Positions 54,301 through 61,426 of a DNA stretch of 64,000 nt are shown piece by piece; positions within the stretch are counted from its first letter, which is position 1; every line of letters starts with the position of its first letter. Source of the stretch: Pseudomonas putida (GTDB lineage: Bacteria > Pseudomonadota > Gammaproteobacteria > Pseudomonadales > Pseudomonadaceae); the NCBI RefSeq assembly GCF_009883635.2, contig NZ_CP026115.2:3968001-4032000 (forward strand). The letters are read 5' to 3'. A model generated the notes under the pieces. That model worked only from the letters and a program-made list of their open reading frames with translations. It searched no databases and was not told the DNA's origin. The position numbers were made by a program, and so were the translations under genes.

Positions 54301-55641
54301 TCATGCCGCCGTCTTCAGCTCGATGCGATACAGCTTGCCGAGCAGCAGCGAGTAGGACAGGGTGCCCATCAGCGCCACCCCACCGATGAACCAGAACGCC
54401 ATGGCGAACGAGCCACTGGCTTGCACGACCAGGCCAATCACGATCGGCGTGACAATCCCGCCGATGTTGGCTGCCAGGCTTGTGATCCCGCCGGTCAGGC
54501 CGATCAGCTCCTTGGGCGCCACTTCCGACACCGCCGCCCACGACGATGAGGCGATGCCCTGGGCAAAGAACGCCAGGGTGAGGATGGCGATGCACAGCAC
54601 ATTGGAGTCGGTGAAGTTCACCAGCACGATCGACATGCCCAGCATCGAGCCCACCACCAGCGGCAGCTTGCGGGCGAACGACAGCGAGTAGCCCTTGCGG
54701 ATCAGCAGGTCGGACACGATCCCCGCGAGGAGGATGCCGACCGTGGCACCAATGAACGGCATGACGGCGAAGATGCCGACCTTGATCAAGGTCAGCTGGC
54801 GCTCTTCGATCAGATAGGTGGGGAACCAGGTGAGGAAGAAATACAGCGCAGAGGTGCTGGCGAACTTGCCCAGGCAGATGGCCCAGACCTGGCGATAGCG
54901 GAACAGCTCAGCCACCTGGCGCCAGTCGAAGCGGGTGCGCTGCTGGCTGCTTTTCACCAGTGCGCCGCCGTCTTCGATGTAGGCCAGTTCTTCCTTGCTG
55001 ACCTTCTTGCAAGACAGCGGGTCGCGGTACAGCCACAGCCACACCACGCCGAACAGGATGCCGATAAGGCCAGTGCTGTAGAACACGTGGCGCCAGTCGT
55101 AGGTGGTCGCCAGCCACAGCAGCGCGCCAGTGAACAGCGCGGTGCCCAGGTACTGGCCGCACACGTAGATGCTGCTGGCCATGCCGCGCTCGCGGGCAGG
55201 GAACCACACTGTGACCGCGCGGCTATTGGCCGGGAAGGCAGGGGCTTCCATGGCGCCGACCGCCAGGCGCAGGCCGAACAGCGAGGCAAAGCCGCTGGCA
55301 AGCCCTTGGGCCACGGTGACCGCCGACCAGCTGATCAGCGATACGCCGTAGGTCAGGCGCGAACCAAAGCGGTCGGCGATGAAGCCGGCTGGCACCAGGG
55401 CCAGGGCGTAGGTCCAGGCGAAGGCGGAGAAGATCAGGCCCATCTCGACCTTGTCCAGGCCCAGGTCCTTGGCCATGAACGGCGCAGCGATGGAAATGTT
55501 CACCCGGTCGACGTAGTTGATGATGGTCGCCAGCAGCAGCAGCGACAGCATGAACCAGCGGCGGCGGGTAGGCAGGCGCTGGGCAGGGGCCGCGTCCAGC
55601 GCGTATGAAGACGCGGCGCGGGGGGTAGGCGTGCTCGACAT
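54301..55641 (-). CDS. MFS transporter, anion:cation symporter family
   Basis: A 446-residue, twelve-helix carrier. NYVDRVNISIAAP in helix 1 and the FIADRFGSRLTYG loop are typical of the anion:cation symporter subfamily (hexuronate, glucarate, phthalate, tartrate). It is the first gene of the operon with the FAH, SDR and dehydrogenase genes and is divergent from the AraC regulator. The N-terminal 25 residues are a soluble Ala/Pro-rich extension. GAGG lies before the start. Confidence 0.87.
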   Translation of the reverse strand: MSSTPTPRAASSYALDAAPAQRLPTRRRWFMLSLLLLATIINYVDRVNISIAAPFMAKDLGLDKVEMGLIFSAFAWTYALALVPAGFIADRFGSRLTYGVSLISWSAVTVAQGLASGFASLFGLRLAVGAMEAPAFPANSRAVTVWFPARERGMASSIYVCGQYLGTALFTGALLWLATTYDWRHVFYSTGLIGILFGVVWLWLYRDPLSCKKVSKEELAYIEDGGALVKSSQQRTRFDWRQVAELFRYRQVWAICLGKFASTSALYFFLTWFPTYLIEERQLTLIKVGIFAVMPFIGATVGILLAGIVSDLLIRKGYSLSFARKLPLVVGSMLGMSIVLVNFTDSNVLCIAILTLAFFAQGIASSSWAAVSEVAPKELIGLTGGITSLAANIGGIVTPIVIGLVVQASGSFAMAFWFIGGVALMGTLSYSLLLGKLYRIELKTAA

Positions 55642-55701
55642 GAGTCGACCTCGTTTGTTGTTGTTGGTAGAGGTTGGGCTGCAGTCCCTTTTCTAAGGTG
55701 G

Positions 55702-55907
55702 TCGTACAACGATAGGAATGCAACGGCGGTTTTAGACCGTTTTTTTCACGGCAGGCGGGGCAGGACTGCGCTGTCCAAGAAAATTCGCCGTTGGGGTTTT
55801 GTTCTGTTTTTCTGCTGTATGTCGCGTTTTTGGCGGGCTGCGTGGATTTGCTGTTGCGCAGGTTTTTGCAGAAGGGGTTAAATTGCAGAGTTTGGACATC
55901 GTACAAC
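55702..55907. promoter_or_regulatory. two direct repeats TCGTACAAC in the MFS/AraC intergenic region
   Basis: TCGTACAAC occurs at 55702-55710 (60 bases before the MFS start) and again at 55899-55907 (28 bases before the AraC start). The first copy continues as TCGTACAACGA, a small dyad. They are candidate binding sites for the AraC-type regulator. The rest of the 294-base gap is A/T-rich with no gene. Confidence 0.4.
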
Positions 55908-55935
55908 TTAGTGCCCCGCAACCCGGAGATTGCCC

Positions 55936-56865
55936 ATGCCCCCCAAGCGCGAGGTCCCGACCTACGTCATGCAGCAGCGCAGCGAGCTGATGGATTTCTA
56001 CATCCGCGACCAGCGCGGCCGCCCCGCCGAGACCGCGCCGCATCGTCACGAGTATTTCCAGATCCAGGTCAATTTCGGCGGCGACACGGTGCAGCACATC
56101 GGCAGCGTGCAGCGCCCATTCAGGCGCAACACCCTGGCCTTCATCCTGCCGCATAGGGTGCATGTGATCCCGCACCCGTCCGACAGCGACTTCGTGGTGA
56201 TCAATTTCTCCCAGACATTCCTGCTGCCGCACCTGGCCTGCGACCCGATGGACCTGGAAGAGGTGTCGATCCTGCAGGCGCCGGAACTGTCACCGTTCCG
56301 CTTCCAGGAACATCTCGACTTCTGCCTGGACGAGGCGGATTTCGCCGAGGTCCGGCAGGTCCTCGAACGCATGCGCGCACTGGATGCCAACCGCCGTTTT
56401 GGCACCCGCGAAGTGCTCAAGGGCCTGTTGCTGCAACTGATCGGCCAGGTTTGCAGCCTGTACGCCGAGACGCTGCGCGAACTGGCTGACAGCAATGCGG
56501 CCCAGCTCAGCCGCCGCGCCGCGCTGGGGCGCATGAGCGAGTATTTGCGTCGGCACATCGACGACCCCGACCTGAACCTGCAGAAGGTTGCCGCCGCCAC
56601 CTACCTGTCGCCGACCTACCTGACCCACTGGCTGCGCAAGGAAATCGGCAAGACCTTCAGCGAGCTGGTGCTGGAGCGGCGCATGCACACCGCGCGCAAC
56701 TACCTGCTCAACGGCAGCCGCCCGGTGGGCGAGGTGGCGCGGCTCTGTGGTTTCGCCGATGAAGCCTACTTCTCCCGGCGCTTCCGCCAGATCCACGGCC
56801 TGCCACCCGGGCAGTTCCGCCGCCAGCAGCGCGACCCGGATACGCCGCAGGTGGCGATGCGGTAA
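55936..56865 (+). CDS. AraC family transcriptional regulator
   Basis: A 309-residue regulator with a cupin-like N-terminal sensing domain (about 1-140; HRHEYFQIQVNFGG, LPHRVHVIPHP) and a C-terminal double helix-turn-helix (about 200-300; LQKVAAATYLSPTYLTHWLRKE, VGEVARLCGFADEAYFSRRFRQ). The start is ATG 55936 with CCGGAGA; a TTG 6 bases upstream is possible. It is divergent from the MFS operon and is its likely activator. Confidence 0.88.
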   Translation: MPPKREVPTYVMQQRSELMDFYIRDQRGRPAETAPHRHEYFQIQVNFGGDTVQHIGSVQRPFRRNTLAFILPHRVHVIPHPSDSDFVVINFSQTFLLPHLACDPMDLEEVSILQAPELSPFRFQEHLDFCLDEADFAEVRQVLERMRALDANRRFGTREVLKGLLLQLIGQVCSLYAETLRELADSNAAQLSRRAALGRMSEYLRRHIDDPDLNLQKVAAATYLSPTYLTHWLRKEIGKTFSELVLERRMHTARNYLLNGSRPVGEVARLCGFADEAYFSRRFRQIHGLPPGQFRRQQRDPDTPQVAMR

Positions 56866-56875
56866 GCTTGCCGGC

Positions 56876-57808
56876 ATGAACCTCGACACCCGTATCAAGT
56901 ACCGCCACCTGCTGTGCTTCCTGGAGATTGCCCGGCAGGGCAGCCTGGCCAGGGCTGCCGACATTCTGGCGATCAGCCAGCCGGCGATTTCCAAGACCCT
57001 CAAGGAACTCGAGGACCTGCTTGAAGCGCGCCTGTTCGAGCGCAGCCGCCAAGGCGTCGAGCTGACCCCGGCTGGTACGCGTTTCATGCGCTACGCCGGG
57101 CCTAGCGTGCAGGCGCTGCGTGATGGCGTCAGCAGCTTGCGTGGCGAAGCGCGGGCGCCGTCGCAGGTGCGCATTGGCGTGTTGTCGACGGTCGAAGGGT
57201 TGCTGATGCCCGAGGTGCTGTGCCGCCTGCATCAGCGCCACGAGGCATTGGTGATCAGCGTGGTCACGGGGATCAGTGCGCAGTTGCTCGGGCAACTGCG
57301 CCTGGGTGAGCTGGAGCTGGTGGTTGGGCGCATGACCGACAGCCCGCAGATCCAGGGGTTGTCGTTCGAGCACTTGTACAGCGAATCCATGGCGCTGGTG
57401 GTGCGCCCTGGCCATCCCTTGCTTGCCAGCGCACTAGTGGAGCGGCAGCGGGTCGGCCAGTATCCGCTGGTGCTGCCACCGCCGGGTACCACCATCCGCC
57501 AGCATGCTGACAGCCTGTTCGTGCAGTGTGGCATCCAGATGCCGGCGCAGCGCCTGGAGACCTTGTCGTTGGCATTGAGCCGTCGTTACCTGCTGGGTAG
57601 CGATGCGCTGTGGGTGGCGCCGCGTGATGCGGTGCTGCTGGATTTGCGCCGGGGGGAGCTGGCCGAACTGGATCTCGGTGTGCGTGAGCCGGGTGGTTCG
57701 GTGGGCATCTGCCGGAATGCGGCATTGCCACTGAGCCTGCCGGGGCAGTGGGTGTGCGAGGTGCTGCGCGAGCTCGCTGAGCAGTATCGGGAAGGGCGGT
57801 ATCCTTGA
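56876..57808 (+). CDS. LysR family regulator, PcaQ-like
   Basis: A 310-residue regulator. Its N-terminus (IKYRHLLCFLEIARQGSLA, ADILAISQPAISKTLKELE) and ERSRQGVELTPAG resemble PcaQ/GbpR-type LysR proteins, which sense aromatic or galactose-derived metabolites. The start is ATG 56876, 10 bases after the AraC stop, so the two regulators are probably cotranscribed. It may be the second sensor of the divergent catabolic operon. Confidence 0.83.
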   Translation: MNLDTRIKYRHLLCFLEIARQGSLARAADILAISQPAISKTLKELEDLLEARLFERSRQGVELTPAGTRFMRYAGPSVQALRDGVSSLRGEARAPSQVRIGVLSTVEGLLMPEVLCRLHQRHEALVISVVTGISAQLLGQLRLGELELVVGRMTDSPQIQGLSFEHLYSESMALVVRPGHPLLASALVERQRVGQYPLVLPPPGTTIRQHADSLFVQCGIQMPAQRLETLSLALSRRYLLGSDALWVAPRDAVLLDLRRGELAELDLGVREPGGSVGICRNAALPLSLPGQWVCEVLRELAEQYREGRYP

Positions 57809-57809
57809 G

Positions 57810-57857
57810 GTGCCTGCCGCAAGATTTTCAGCGCCTGTGAGATCTTGCGGCAGGCAC
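57810..57857. terminator. 16-bp perfect inverted repeat after the LysR gene
   Basis: GTGCCTGCCGCAAGAT (57810-57825) pairs perfectly with ATCTTGCGGCAGGCAC (57842-57857) around a 16-base loop. It begins one base after the stop. No T run follows, so it may be a repeat or a Rho-linked terminator. Confidence 0.6.
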
Positions 57858-58074
57858 TCAGAACCACCCGAAATAAAAACCCACAAAAACCAGGAAAACC
57901 TGGCACAAAGGGTCAATACTGGCCAATGGCTGTAAAGCTTCCATGAAGAAGCCTTTAACTACTGAACTTCCTTACGAAAACCCGCTCTTATGCCGGTAGC
58001 CATTGGTGATGGCCGCCTGATAAGCTCGCGGCTTTACCCTGATTGCCCTTATGGCGCATGAACAAGGAAATAGC

Positions 58075-58830
58075 ATGAAACAGCATCGTCTGGCGGCTGC
58101 GGTTGCCCTGGTAGGCCTGGTACTGGCTGGCTGTGATCAACAAGCCAGCAGCCCCGAGCTGAAGACTCCGGCACAGAAAGCCTCCTACGGTATCGGCCTG
58201 AACATGGGCAAGAGCCTGGCTCAGGAAGGCATGGAAGACCTTGATTCGAAAGCGGTCGCCCTCGGCATCGAAGACGCTGTCGGCAAGAAGGAGCAACGCA
58301 TCAAAGACGAAGAGCTGGTAGAAGCCTTCACCGCGCTGCAGAAGCGCGCCGAAGAGCGCCTGGCCAAGGCCAGCGAAGAAGCTGCCAGCGCCGGCAAGAA
58401 ATTCCTCGAAGAAAACGCCAAGAAGCCTGGCGTGGTCACCACCGCCTCCGGCCTGCAGTACGAAGTCGTGAAGAAGGCCGACGGCCCGCAGCCGAAGCCG
58501 ACCGACGTGGTCACCGTTCATTACGAAGGCAAGCTGATCGATGGCAAGGTGTTCGACAGCTCGGTCGAGCGCGGCAGCCCGATCGACCTGCCAGTCAGCG
58601 GTGTGATCCCAGGCTGGGTCGAAGGCCTGCAGCTGATGCACGTTGGCGAGAAGTACAAGCTGTTCATCCCGGCTGAACTGGCCTACGGCGCCCAGAGCCC
58701 GAGCCCGCTGATCCCGGCCAACTCGGTCCTGGTCTTCGACCTCGAACTGATCGCCATCAAGGACCCGGCCCAGCTGCAGGGTGGCGAAGCGCCGGAAGCT
58801 GAAGCCCCGGCCGAAGCACCTGCCAAGTAA
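58075..58830 (+). CDS. fklB: FKBP-type peptidyl-prolyl isomerase, lipoprotein (FklB/Mip-like)
   Basis: A 251-residue lipoprotein: signal peptide with lipobox VLAGC (Cys about 18), an N-terminal helical dimerisation region (KASYGIGLNMGKSLAQEG), a long charged helix and a C-terminal FKBP domain (about 130-225; VHYEGKLIDGKVFDSS, GVIPGWVEGLQLM, IPAELAYGAQ). An Ala/Glu/Pro-rich tail ends the chain. The start is ATG 58075 after AAGGAAA. The predicted place is the periplasmic side of the envelope, where it speeds proline isomerisation. Confidence 0.92.
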   Translation: MKQHRLAAAVALVGLVLAGCDQQASSPELKTPAQKASYGIGLNMGKSLAQEGMEDLDSKAVALGIEDAVGKKEQRIKDEELVEAFTALQKRAEERLAKASEEAASAGKKFLEENAKKPGVVTTASGLQYEVVKKADGPQPKPTDVVTVHYEGKLIDGKVFDSSVERGSPIDLPVSGVIPGWVEGLQLMHVGEKYKLFIPAELAYGAQSPSPLIPANSVLVFDLELIAIKDPAQLQGGEAPEAEAPAEAPAK

Positions 58831-58848
58831 TAACGGCTGGTAGCTGCA

Positions 58849-58874
58849 CAACGCCCCGTCCTGACGGGGCGTTG
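58849..58874. terminator. intrinsic terminator after fklB
   Basis: CAACGCCCCGTC pairs perfectly with GACGGGGCGTTG across two bases (effective loop four to six), followed by a T-rich TCGTTTG. Confidence 0.85.
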
Positions 58875-59062
58875 TCGTTTGTGGGGGATGATTCGGCGAA
58901 CCTCATGCGGCTGCCACTGTCCGAGCAAGAGTAGTGTGAAGAAGCCGCACGTGTCCTGAAGCAAATCGTTTGCGGAACTGAAACGACTGTGTAAAAAACG
59001 CCCGATCTGACCGGGGCCCTTGCCTTGTGGGCGCCAGCCGTCACAAACTTCGCCCTGTTCAC

Positions 59063-59093
59063 AAGGTTATCCACAATAAATGTGGATAACCTT
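59063..59093. promoter_or_regulatory. perfect head-to-head pair of consensus DnaA boxes
   Basis: AAGGTTATCCACA (59063-59075), five bases ATAAA, then TGTGGATAACCTT (59081-59093): a 13-bp perfect inverted repeat, each arm containing the strong DnaA box TTATCCACA. It ends 17 bases before the DUF1232 start codon. It could be a DnaA operator, a DnaA-titrating site or only a hairpin in the leader RNA. Confidence 0.7.
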
Positions 59094-59110
59094 TCCCTGC
59101 TGGAGGCTCC

Positions 59111-59551
59111 ATGAGCGCACCCTGGAATTTCGCCCGTTTCCTGCCCCTGGCCGAACGCCTGCTCAGCCGTGGCCGGTTGCCGGCCTTGCTGTTCGCAGTG
59201 GCCCGCAAAGGCCCGCGCATCGGCCAGCTGCGCGACGACGTCAAGCTGCTGCAGTCGCTGTGCCTGGCCTGGTGGCGCGGTGAGTACCGTGCCATCAGCC
59301 CCAAGGCACTGGTGACCATCGTCGCCGGCTTGCTGTACTTCGTCAGCCCCATCGACGCGATCCCCGACTGGATTCTGGGTGTGGGCTTTCTCGATGACAT
59401 CGCCGTGCTTGGCTGGGTGCTGAAGACCGTGGCCGATGAGCTGGCGCGTTTCAAGGCCTGGCGCGACAGCCAGGCGCCCGAGCGTCTGCGGGTGGTCGAA
59501 CGCCTGCCCGATACCCCCGAAGCGCTGCGCCTGGAGCGCAATACGCACTGA
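59111..59551 (+). CDS. DUF1232 (YkvA-like) membrane protein
   Basis: A 146-residue protein containing the DUF1232 signature YFVSPIDAIPDWILGVGFLDDIAVLGWVLK in two adjoining parts, at about residues 78-107, with one or two membrane segments. The family function is unknown. GGAGG precedes the ATG. The gene stands behind a perfect pair of DnaA boxes, so expression could follow replication initiation. Confidence 0.85.
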   Translation: MSAPWNFARFLPLAERLLSRGRLPALLFAVARKGPRIGQLRDDVKLLQSLCLAWWRGEYRAISPKALVTIVAGLLYFVSPIDAIPDWILGVGFLDDIAVLGWVLKTVADELARFKAWRDSQAPERLRVVERLPDTPEALRLERNTH

Positions 59552-59588
59552 AATCGAGCAAGTCCCCACAGACTCCCGCGCTTGGTAA

Positions 59589-59594
59589 TATAAT
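59589..59594 (+). promoter_or_regulatory. -10 element of the XRE gene pair
   Basis: A perfect TATAAT 59 bases before the ATG at 59653. No good -35 is seen at the expected distance, so an activator or an extended contact may be needed. Confidence 0.5.
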
Positions 59595-59595
59595 T

Positions 59596-59644
59596 GGCAT
59601 AAGCGTTATGCCTACGGATTACATGCGGTAATCCTTACGTAAGG
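59596..59644. promoter_or_regulatory. three successive palindromes upstream of the XRE gene
   Basis: GGCATAA-GCG-TTATGCC (59596-59612), GGATTAC-ATGCG-GTAATCC (59616-59634) and CCTTACGTAAGG (59633-59644) run from the predicted transcription start to the ribosome site. Arms are perfect in all three. The second and third share two bases, so only one of the two could form as a hairpin at a time. They look like operators for the XRE protein, or a structured leader. Confidence 0.6.
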
Positions 59645-59652
59645 GGGTTGTA

Positions 59653-59991
59653 ATGGGTATTCAGGTCATTAGCCGGGACGGTCAGCCCGAGTACGCCGTC
59701 GTGCCCTGGGAGCAGTATCAGGCGCTGCTCAAGGCAGCCGGGCAGGCACCCGCCGAGGTGGCTGTCGAATCAGCGCAACAGAGCGCCCCGCCTGCCAGCC
59801 TGCCCGCGTTCAGTGAAGTGGCACAGCTGCGCCAGGCCAAAGGCATCGCCCCTGAGCAGTTGGCGCGTAATGTCGGGGTGAGCCCGGCTTACCTGGCCAT
59901 GATCGAATCGGGCGAGCGCCAGCCGGATGCTGCGATCCGCCGTGCCCTGGCGTGGCACCTGGGGGTGGCCGGCTGGAGCGAACCGTCATGA
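59653..59991 (+). CDS. Phd-like N-terminus fused to XRE helix-turn-helix regulator
   Basis: A 112-residue protein. The first 30 residues (MGIQVISRDGQPEYAVVPW and the EQYQALLKA helix) resemble the antitoxin Phd/YefM fold. A Pro/Ala-rich linker follows, then an XRE-type DNA-binding domain (about 52-110; LRQAKGIAPEQLARNVGVS, PAYLAMIESGERQPD). It likely represses its own promoter, which is full of palindromes. It overlaps the next gene by four bases (ATGA). The AAGGGGG ribosome site is clear. Antitoxin-like behaviour is a suggestion, not established. Confidence 0.75.
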   Translation: MGIQVISRDGQPEYAVVPWEQYQALLKAAGQAPAEVAVESAQQSAPPASLPAFSEVAQLRQAKGIAPEQLARNVGVSPAYLAMIESGERQPDAAIRRALAWHLGVAGWSEPS

Positions 59992-60356
59992 GCCAGGTCA
60001 GGATCAGCCGACAGCATTGGCAAAACCTGCTGGACGAGCTTGACCTGGCCCGCCGTCAACGCCACCTGCTCACCTACCGTGCGCTGATCGAGCGCCTGCA
60101 GTTGCCCAGCCCGGCCATGCAGACCCTCACCGCTGCGCTGGAGTACCTGGCGGTGCTCGATGCCCGTGCCGAGCAGCCGCTGCGCAGTTCGCTGGTCATC
60201 AGCCAGGGGGCCAGTCGCTTGCCGCGCACCGGCTTTTTCGAATGCGTGGAGCGCCTGGGGCGCTTCACCGGGCCGGTGGATGGCATGGAAGCGGCTTCCT
60301 GGCATGCCTCCGAAGTAGTTCGGGTGTTTGAGTACAGCTATCCCGAGCACGCCTGA
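59988..60356 (+). CDS. hypothetical protein coupled to the XRE gene
   Basis: A 122-residue soluble protein, helical in its first half (QHWQNLLDELDLARRQRHLLTYRALIERL), where the sequence resembles a winged-helix or ribosome-like small domain, and with a conserved-looking C-terminal stretch FFECVERLGRF. It starts in an ATGA overlap with the XRE gene, so the two form one unit. The C-terminal six codons overlap the 3' end of the convergent EAL gene. Not recognised; candidate partner or effector of the XRE protein. Confidence 0.65.
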   Translation: MSQVRISRQHWQNLLDELDLARRQRHLLTYRALIERLQLPSPAMQTLTAALEYLAVLDARAEQPLRSSLVISQGASRLPRTGFFECVERLGRFTGPVDGMEAASWHASEVVRVFEYSYPEHA

Positions 60357-61312
60357 GGGTTATGCATTGCCTGTGCTGGCCTCTTCGCGGGCACAGGCAA
60401 TGCATCTCGATGGATCACGCCGCAGGGGTTGCCGTCGGCATCCAGTACATCCAGTTCCTTCAAGTCACCATTGCGGCCAAACAATTCCATGACCTGGCCG
60501 AGCGTGGCATTCAGCCCCACTGTCGGTTGCTCGACCAGAGCCGCAGGCAGCACCTGTGCCAGCAGCTGCTGACTCTCCCGCACCGCCATCTCCTGCGGCC
60601 GCCCCAGCAGGTACCCCTGCACCAGGTCCACCCCCATCTCGGTCAACACCGCCAGCTCTTCCGCCAGCTCGATCCCTTCGGCTATCACCTGCGCCTTCGA
60701 CGCCCGGGCAATCTGCAGGATGGAGCCGACGAACTCGCGTTTGAGCGGATCGCGGTGGATGCCATCGATGAAGTGGCGGTCGATCTTCACGTACTCGGGA
60801 CGCAGCTCCGACCACAGACGCAGGCTCGAATAGCCGGCGCCGAGGTCATCCAGGGCGATGGAAAAGCCCATGTCGCGGTAGTGGTGCAAGGCATTGGACA
60901 GCAGCTGGAAATCGTCGGTAGGGGTCTGCTCGGTCAGTTCGATCACTACCCGGCTGGGTGCCAGCCCCACTTGCTCGAGCAGCTTGAGGGTGCGCCCGGA
61001 AGGGTAGTGCGGTTCCAGCAGCGATTCAGGTGAGATGTTGAGAAACAGCTTGCCGTCGAGCCCCTGCTCGCTGAAGCGTCGGCACGCGCTTTCCCGGCAC
61101 GCGGCCTCCAGCTCGGTCAGATGACCGGACTGGCGGGCGATGGTGAACAGGTTCAATGGCGAATGCAGCGGGCTGTTGGACGGGCCGCGGCTCAAGGCTT
61201 CATGGCCGAAGATACGCCGTTCGCTGAGGCAGACGATCGGCTGGAACAGGCTGTGAATGCTGCGCTGAGCCAGAATTGCGCTCAAGGCAGTGAGCTGTTC
61301 GGCGACGGTCAT
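60338..61312 (-). CDS. EAL-domain cyclic-di-GMP phosphodiesterase with a truncated C-terminus
   Basis: A 324-residue protein. The EAL domain (about 15-255) has all catalytic residues in view: GHEALSRG, LFLNISPESL, VIELTEQ, ALDDLGAGYSS, VKIDRHF and AEGIELAEE, so it should hydrolyse c-di-GMP. After it, about residues 260-305 begin a CBS-like unit (TLGQVMELFGRNG, DADGNPCGVIHRD). The last 22 residues are translated from a REP hairpin (60363-60404). Related Pseudomonas proteins at this locus continue through CBS and GGDEF domains, so this copy looks shortened. Confidence 0.85.
   Translation of the reverse strand: MTVAEQLTALSAILAQRSIHSLFQPIVCLSERRIFGHEALSRGPSNSPLHSPLNLFTIARQSGHLTELEAACRESACRRFSEQGLDGKLFLNISPESLLEPHYPSGRTLKLLEQVGLAPSRVVIELTEQTPTDDFQLLSNALHHYRDMGFSIALDDLGAGYSSLRLWSELRPEYVKIDRHFIDGIHRDPLKREFVGSILQIARASKAQVIAEGIELAEELAVLTEMGVDLVQGYLLGRPQEMAVRESQQLLAQVLPAALVEQPTVGLNATLGQVMELFGRNGDLKELDVLDADGNPCGVIHRDALPVPAKRPAQAMHNPQACSG
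60363..60404. repeat. REP-core hairpin inside the EAL gene 3' end
   Basis: TGCATTGCCTGTGC (60363-60376) pairs perfectly with GCACAGGCAATGCA (60391-60404) around TGGCCTCTTCGCGG, the REP core. Only one REP-type core is present. It lies inside the EAL coding frame, 19 bases or more from its stop. Confidence 0.75.
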
Positions 61313-61334
61313 GACGGTATCCTGAAAATGAAAG

Positions 61335-61360
61335 GGCCGGGCATTTGCATGCCCGGCCCC
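61335..61360 (-). terminator. intrinsic terminator after prc
   Basis: GGGCCGGGCA and TGCCCGGCCC pair around TTTGCA between prc and the EAL gene; on the minus strand a TTTCATTTT tail follows. Confidence 0.8.
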
Positions 61361-61426
61361 TCTATTTCACGACAGTGCGATGACTGTTTGATGACGGGTC
61401 ACATTAATCTGCCATCATCGGTCAGG

